Virus record (IMG/VR): IMGVR_UViG_3300028559_002412
Span: 1-25,050 of that record
Source of the DNA: a virus
Strand: one strand, 5' to 3'
Length of the DNA: 25,050 bases
The notes below the pieces were generated by a model. The model saw only the letters and a list, made by a program, of their open reading frames with translations. It was not told the DNA's origin and searched no databases. The position numbers and the translations under genes were made by a program. This document shows, piece after piece, positions 21,744 through 25,050 of this stretch. The stretch's first letter is position 1. Every line of letters begins with the position of its first letter.

Positions 21744-21986
21744 AAGTTTGTAAGAGGCAAGTGTAGCCGCCATTTTGTTCTATATCATCATTTATCTATG
21801 CCTCAACCCGATCTCATAGGAAAACCGACATCCTTGATCTATTTGAGTTGCTGCTTCCTTGGTGATAACGACCCAGAGGTTGGACCGAAACAGTCACAAC
21901 TTGAATCTCCCAAGTTAGGTTTTGCAGTGGCGAACTTCCTCCAGTTTTTACACCAGCGATGATTCCTTTACACTCTATACAAACTT
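21744..21986 (-). ncRNA. rnpB: RNase P RNA (rnpB-like), compact, about 243 nt
   Basis: On the minus strand this stretch, at about 45% G+C in its core, stands out from the AT-rich surroundings and carries the universal RNase P elements in order. P1: AAGTTTGTA (21986-21978) pairs with TACAAACTT (21752-21744). P2: ATCATC (21963-21958) with GATGAT (21789-21784). P4: AAGUUCGCC pairs with GGCGGCUA (21771-21764), leaving one U bulged as in the universally conserved bulge. P2 and P4 interlock as a pseudoknot, as in known RNase P RNAs. Further matches: CAAAUAG (21845-21839), UAGAUAAAUGA (21798-21788; E. coli UAGAUGAAUGA), UAGAAC...GGCGGCUA (E. coli CAGAACCCGGCUUA), and a GGU in the P15 loop (21826-21824) that would bind the tRNA CCA end. 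Usual length is 350-400 nt; much of the specificity domain and P16-P18 seem missing. It would mature tRNA 5' ends. Confidence 0.86.
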
Positions 21987-21991
21987 ATATA

Positions 21992-21999
21992 CAAATATA
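21992..21999 (-). promoter_or_regulatory. Bacteroidota-type -7 element (TATATTTG) of the RNase P RNA gene
   Basis: TAnnTTTG match whose expected start point, 5-6 bases downstream, falls on 21986, exactly the first base of helix P1. This agreement between promoter and folded RNA end supports both. A second match (TAAGTTTG) overlaps P1 itself. Confidence 0.65.
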
Positions 22000-22022
22000 T
22001 AAAAAAAATTAATATATAACCT

Positions 22023-22781
22023 ATGAAATATTTATTTATTTTCCTAACACTAATCTTTATAGGTTGTACTTCAACTAAAAATCTACCAGATAACTCACCT
22101 AAAATTGAGAATGCTAAAGATTCTAGTAAAGTGGAAGAAGAAAAGGTTTTAATGATTGAGAATAGAAAAGAAGTCTATCCGAATCCAATTAAAAATGCTG
22201 AAAATGAAAGTAATGATCAACAAATCAAAGAAAGAATTATTAAAAACAACACATCAAGTATTGTTAATACTGAAACTAATTTAGGTCAAGTTGTTTATAA
22301 AGTTCCTGATACAATGCAAGTAATGAAAAATTATGAAGTCATTGTTAGAATATCAAAGTCACAAACAAATGTTGAAATACATAACAACCTAAATGGTAAA
22401 GTTTTTGAAAAAAGTATTAAAACATCTAATAAGATGCAAGTTGAGTTAATTGATCCAACTGGAAACTCTTTTAAAGTGACTCCAGTTAATATCCAAAAAC
22501 AACTTGTAGATTCTACTTATACAGAATGGAAATTCAATGTCACTCCTTTAAAATCTGGAACCAATAAACTTGATTTAGTTATCTCTGTATTCAAAGATGA
22601 TGATGTTAAACAAATAGTTTATTCAGATGAAATATATGTTCGTTCAAATCCTAAAGCAGAAATAAGATCATTTTGGTATGAGAATTGGAAATGGTTTCTT
22701 GAAAAGATTTTAATTCCACTATCGTCATGGATATTTGGTATATGGTTAGGTAGAAAAACAAAAAAGAAAAGAAGGTATTAA
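22023..22781 (+). CDS. Lipoprotein with C-terminal membrane anchor, possible unimolecular spanin
   Basis: 252 residues. The N-terminus MKYLFIFLTLIFIGC is a lipoprotein signal with lipobox Cys15; Thr follows, not Asp, so sorting to the outer membrane is likely. A charged, flexible stretch (about 20-85) leads to a beta-rich domain (about 88-205: QVVYKVPDTMQVMKNYEVIV, KMQVELIDPTGNSFKVTPV). The C-terminus is a hydrophobic helix (LEKILIPLSSWIFGIWLG) ending in RKTKKKRRY, which would stay in the cytoplasm. A protein anchored in both membranes is the layout of u-spanins such as T1 gp11, which fuse the membranes at lysis. This one is about twice as long. The alternative is a host-derived envelope protein with an Ig-like domain. 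Confidence 0.8.
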   Translation: MKYLFIFLTLIFIGCTSTKNLPDNSPKIENAKDSSKVEEEKVLMIENRKEVYPNPIKNAENESNDQQIKERIIKNNTSSIVNTETNLGQVVYKVPDTMQVMKNYEVIVRISKSQTNVEIHNNLNGKVFEKSIKTSNKMQVELIDPTGNSFKVTPVNIQKQLVDSTYTEWKFNVTPLKSGTNKLDLVISVFKDDDVKQIVYSDEIYVRSNPKAEIRSFWYENWKWFLEKILIPLSSWIFGIWLGRKTKKKRRY

Positions 22782-22795
22782 ACCTTCTTTTCTTT
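22763..22795. terminator. Bidirectional terminator shared by convergent genes
   Basis: A perfect 14-bp stem (AAAGAAAAGAAGGT with its complement) and 5-base loop ATTAA. The plus-strand lipoprotein gene's TAA is in the loop, and the stop codon of the minus-strand GluRS-like gene begins in the right arm, so both genes end inside the hairpin. Confidence 0.85.
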
Positions 22796-23576
22796 AAAAT
22801 GTTAATGAAAGATCTCTCTTATTCCAAGCCTTGTTTAGGAAAAGAAGTTTATTCTTATCAATCTTACAATTTCGGTTAGAGATATTACCATCATTGAAAA
22901 GTGCAATCATTTCATCCATACTCAATGTCTTATACTTACTATCAAAGTTAGGATCAGGATGTGACCAACCAAATTTAAACAGCCAATTTAAAAGTGCCTT
23001 TTTATTGACATCTTTATAATCTTCTGTTGTTCCGTTCCCACTTCTTTTTGAAAGTTTTGAATTTCCTTCGAAAAGGAGCCCGGCGTGAATAACTTCCGGA
23101 AATGTCTTATTGCCATCAACTTTACAGATTTCATTCCAAATAGTTTTTTGTTTGTCAAGGTTAGAAATGTGATCAACACCACGAATGATGTGTGTAATAT
23201 CATAATCATAATCATCCAAAATAGAACAGAAGTTATAAGTCGGATATCCATTATTTCTAAGAATAACCATCTTATATTCACCCATGTCAAGTTCGTAACC
23301 ATTTTCAGTCTTGGTTCCAATTTTTTCAGCAACTTCTTTATATCGATCCAATCTTTCAGATTGCTTGAAAGTTAAATCATAATCTAAACCAAATTGACTC
23401 ATTTGGTCATAGATATAATCAATATACTCTTGTTTATTTCTTTCTTGGTCAGTATCATCAATACGAAGTATAAATTGACCACCATTGGCTCTCGCCATTA
23501 GATAGTTAAGAAGTGCTGTGCGGAGATTTCCGATTTGCATATATCCAGTTGGGCTCGGGGCTATTCTTGTTCTCAT
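22794..23576 (-). CDS. Minimal glutamyl-tRNA synthetase-like protein (catalytic domain only)
   Basis: 260 residues, class I synthetase core. RIAPSPTGYMQIGNLRTALL matches the GluRS first motif, but HIGH reads QIGN: the first His is Gln14. Then FILRIDDTDQERN, YPTYNFCSILDDYDYDITHI, RGVDHISNLDKQK, and KLSKRSG (174-178, the KMSKS motif) followed by ALLNWLFKFGWSHPDP. Full bacterial GluRS has about 470-500 residues; the anticodon-binding domain and part of the connective region are absent. YadB/GluQ enzymes are similarly short, but the motifs here are closer to true GluRS. It might charge a phage tRNA, modify a tRNA, or be a decoy; loss of the HIGH His would be expected to weaken catalysis. A TATCTTTG element lies upstream. 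Confidence 0.88.
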   Translation of the reverse strand: MRTRIAPSPTGYMQIGNLRTALLNYLMARANGGQFILRIDDTDQERNKQEYIDYIYDQMSQFGLDYDLTFKQSERLDRYKEVAEKIGTKTENGYELDMGEYKMVILRNNGYPTYNFCSILDDYDYDITHIIRGVDHISNLDKQKTIWNEICKVDGNKTFPEVIHAGLLFEGNSKLSKRSGNGTTEDYKDVNKKALLNWLFKFGWSHPDPNFDSKYKTLSMDEMIALFNDGNISNRNCKIDKNKLLFLNKAWNKRDLSLTF

Positions 23577-23603
23577 TGATTTTTTGTTTTCTTATATATT
23601 TTA

Positions 23604-23611
23604 CAAAGATA
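23604..23611 (-). promoter_or_regulatory. Bacteroidota-type -7 element (TATCTTTG)
   Basis: TAnnTTTG match 28 bases upstream of the GluRS-like start at 23576. It predicts a leader of about 20 bases. No plain -33 element. Confidence 0.5.
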
Positions 23612-23674
23612 ACCAAAAAAATTAAAAAATAAAAATTTTCACTTAGGGACTTTTAGATTGTTAATATATATAGT

Positions 23675-24763
23675 ATGAATAAACAATATATTTATGTACT
23701 CATTGATCCGGAATCTAATAAAATTAGATATGTCGGTAAGACAAAAAATCCAAAAGATCGTTTAAAAAGACATATAAATAGTTATAATCTATTGGAATCT
23801 TGGACTAAAAAGAATAAGTGGATTTTAAATTTAAAGAATAAAGGATTAGAACCTATAATGAATATTATTGATGAAGGGGATGATTATAATATTAATGAGT
23901 TAGAATCCAGTTGGATATCATATTATGAGAATCTTGGATTGAGATTGACAAACATGACAAAAGGTGGTGATGGATTTGACTGGACTAACAGAAAACATAA
24001 AATAGAGTCAGTTGAAAAGATGAAAATGAATCATCCTTTAAGAAAGGAGATTATTCAATTTGATTTGGAAAACAATATAATAGAAATTTATAATTCATCA
24101 TATGAGGCTGAAGAAAAGTCTGGAATAATAAGATCTAATATTATAAGATGCTGTACAGGTAAATACATACAATCAAAAGGATATTATTTTAGATTTATTG
24201 ATAAATATTTTTGTTGTAAAAAATCTAAAAAAGAACCTGATTTACTTGTGATAAATAAAGCAATTGAAGAATTCAATTTGAATAAAGTCAAATATCTAAC
24301 AAATATGCAAATTATTAGACAAAAAATATCTAAAAAGAATAGCAAATCAGTCATTCAATATGATTTAAATGGAAATATATTGAATGAGTTTAAATCTATG
24401 AGTGAAGCCAAAAATAAAACAGGATGTCACATAGGATTGATTTCAAAATGTTGTAATTTTAAAGGTTATTATACGGTCAAAGATACGACTTTTAGATATA
24501 CCAATGATGAATTTGATTATATACCTTATAATAATAATATACAGGTAAATAGCAAGATAATATGTCAGTATAATTTAGATGGTAAATTAGTAGAGATATA
24601 TGATTCTATTAAACAGGCTTGTAGAGAAAATCAAATAAATAGTGATAGTAATATCATATCATGTTGTAGAAGAAAAATTAATAAAAAGACAGGTAATTTT
24701 ATAATCGTTAAAGGACATACATATAGGTATTTTAGTGAGACTAATGGTGAAAATTTAAATTAG
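23675..24763 (+). CDS. GIY-YIG homing-type endonuclease with three NUMOD1-like repeats
   Basis: 362 residues. The N-terminal nuclease reads YIYVLIDPESNKIRYVGKT, then DRLKRH with the catalytic Arg, and NELESSWISYY with the metal-binding Glu. Three DNA-binding repeats follow: IIQFDLENNIIEIYNSSYEA, VIQYDLNGNILNEFKSMSEA and ICQYNLDGKLVEIYDSIKQA, each ending in a Cys-Cys and a Y-x-F/Y-R-Y/F strand (NUMOD1/IENR1 type). It is free-standing, not in a visible intron, and lies next to the tRNA cluster, a common site for homing genes in large phages. It is on the plus strand, unlike its neighbours, which fits later insertion. The 3' end is folded in a long hairpin. Confidence 0.92.
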   Translation: MNKQYIYVLIDPESNKIRYVGKTKNPKDRLKRHINSYNLLESWTKKNKWILNLKNKGLEPIMNIIDEGDDYNINELESSWISYYENLGLRLTNMTKGGDGFDWTNRKHKIESVEKMKMNHPLRKEIIQFDLENNIIEIYNSSYEAEEKSGIIRSNIIRCCTGKYIQSKGYYFRFIDKYFCCKKSKKEPDLLVINKAIEEFNLNKVKYLTNMQIIRQKISKKNSKSVIQYDLNGNILNEFKSMSEAKNKTGCHIGLISKCCNFKGYYTVKDTTFRYTNDEFDYIPYNNNIQVNSKIICQYNLDGKLVEIYDSIKQACRENQINSDSNIISCCRRKINKKTGNFIIVKGHTYRYFSETNGENLN

Positions 24764-24774
24764 TCTCACTAAAA
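24730..24774. repeat. 16-bp perfect hairpin across the end of the GIY-YIG gene
   Basis: TTTTAGTGAGACTAAT (24730-24745) pairs exactly with 24759-24774 around a 13-base loop. The TAG stop (24761-24763) lies in the 3' arm. No U-run follows on either strand, so it is a weak terminator candidate; mRNA protection or a mobility-related end structure is possible. The 46 bases between it and the first tRNA hold nothing that I can recognise. Confidence 0.65.
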
Positions 24775-24820
24775 TGCTTTAAGGACATAGACAAGTTATT
24801 CGATTAGTTAATTTTTATTG

Positions 24821-24892
24821 TTGCCAAGGTAGGATTCGAACCTATATCTTTTGATCCAGAGTCAAAAATAATTACCATTATACGATTTACCA
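24821..24892 (-). tRNA. tRNA-Gln (anticodon CUG), imperfect acceptor stem
   Basis: 72 nt to the discriminator base A73. The anticodon loop CTCTGGA closed by TTTGA/TCAAA gives anticodon CTG (plus-strand 24857-24859). The D-arm GTAT AATGGTAA TTAT is the common Gln form, and the T-loop is TTCGAAT. The acceptor TGGTAAA against CTTGGCA has mismatches at 3-70 and 7-66 and a wobble at 4-69, and T-stem pair 49-65 is A-C. Either the gene is decaying, or it needs editing. No CCA is encoded. It follows the second tRNA after 5 bases. Confidence 0.7.
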
Positions 24893-24897
24893 ATTTG

Positions 24898-24969
24898 CTC
24901 CCCCATCTCGTACTGACCGAGATCCAACTGTTTCAAAGACAGTTATGCTAACCTTCACACTCTGGGGGA
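24898..24969 (-). tRNA. tRNA-Gln (anticodon UUG) with unusual T-loop
   Basis: 72 nt. Acceptor TCCCCCA/TGGGGGA pairs perfectly; the U1-A72 pair and G73 are Gln identity features. Anticodon stem ACTGT/ACAGT with loop CTTTGAA gives TTG (plus-strand 24934-24936). T-stem TCTCG/CGAGA is perfect, but the T-loop reads GTCAGTA in place of TTCRANN, so positions 54 and 58 are both G and the standard T54-A58 pair is lost. No CCA is encoded. It is separated from the next tRNA by only 5 bases, so 5' processing by RNase P is required. Confidence 0.8.
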
Positions 24970-24977
24970 TTGTTTTG

Positions 24978-25050
24978 TTGGAGTAGCAGGACTCGAACCT
25001 ACACAGAACTTACGTTCCACTGGGGTCAAAACCCAGCGCCATGCCATTAG
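24978..25050 (-). tRNA. Partial tRNA with anticodon UUG and a long (class II-like) variable arm
   Basis: The 5' acceptor and half of the D-arm lie outside the window. Visible: D-loop GG, D-stem TGGC, anticodon stem CTGGG/CCCAG with loop TTTTGAC (anticodon TTG, plus-strand 25027-25029), a 17-base variable region (25003-25019) able to form GAAC-GTAA-GTTC, T-arm GTAGG TTCGAGT CCTGC, acceptor TACTCCA with A73. Position 72 is A, so the first pair would be U-A as in Gln tRNAs, yet Gln tRNAs normally have a short variable loop. No CCA is encoded. Confidence 0.75.

Noticed and set aside
21744-21986. Signal recognition particle RNA, tmRNA or a short protein (open minus-strand frame of about 50 codons)
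   Set aside because: GGAAGCAGC and GGAUGU recall SRP RNA, but its apical tetraloop stem cannot form; tmRNA features are missing; the open frame has no start codon. The RNase P motifs and pseudoknot explain far more of the sequence.
24821-25050. Suppressor tRNAs and a recoded stop codon
   Set aside because: All three anticodons read CAA/CAG, and TAA, TAG and TGA all end genes in this window.
1-25050. CRISPR array or phage integration (att) site
   Set aside because: No regularly spaced direct repeats, and no integrase or tRNA-end duplication, were seen by eye.

Overview
The window reads as part of a large, very AT-rich bacteriophage genome (probably a jumbo phage) whose host is likely a member of the Bacteroidota. 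Evidence for a phage: densely packed small genes on mostly one strand, a tRNA cluster, a GIY-YIG homing-type endonuclease, short accessory genes of many unrelated families, and two proteins that share an N-terminus like a T4-type capsid-targeting peptide. Evidence for the host: TAnnTTTG promoter -7 elements in front of several genes, few Shine-Dalgarno sequences, and a ClpC homologue of Bacteroidota type. Stop codons TAA, TAG and TGA are all used, so I see no recoding. A mobile plasmid or an unusual chromosome is not fully excluded.

Region 1 (1-9840, minus strand) is a 12-gene glycan cassette read leftwards: GT6 (ABO-type), GT10 fucosyltransferase-like, a methyltransferase-like protein, GT2, an RfbH/E1-like 3-dehydrase, an RmlD-like reductase fused to a GT2, a GT11-like protein, GT17, GT9-like, GT4-like, and two FkbM methyltransferases. 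Most of these genes overlap or are one base apart. A double palindrome (9855-9887) lies where the promoter should be and a strong terminator (9931-9960) insulates the unit.

Region 2 (9965-12834) is one nuclease gene split by an IS200/IS605 element (10730-12522, TnpA plus TnpB). Removing the element restores one in-frame ORF of 358 codons.

Region 3 (12881-16897, minus) holds a ClpC-like double AAA+ ATPase without its N-domain, two unknown proteins, a CYTH triphosphatase-like protein and an MgtC-like membrane protein. A hairpin-rich divergent spacer follows, then two plus-strand genes with capsid-targeting-like starts (17092-17893).

Region 4 (17890-21729, minus) is a run of small genes: zinc-ribbon-like, DUF1653, unknowns, a membrane protein, Nudix, a YkgJ-type Cys cluster protein and a ParB-like protein.

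Region 5 (21744-25050) is RNA-centred. A compact RNase P RNA gene of about 243 nt lies on the minus strand at 21744-21986. It is followed by a spanin-like lipoprotein, a minimal GluRS-like enzyme with an altered HIGH motif, a GIY-YIG endonuclease, and three tRNAs that all carry Gln anticodons by my reading. The RNase P RNA, the synthetase-like protein and the tandem tRNAs could together form a phage-encoded tRNA maturation and charging module. The RNase P RNA is the most notable item in the window.
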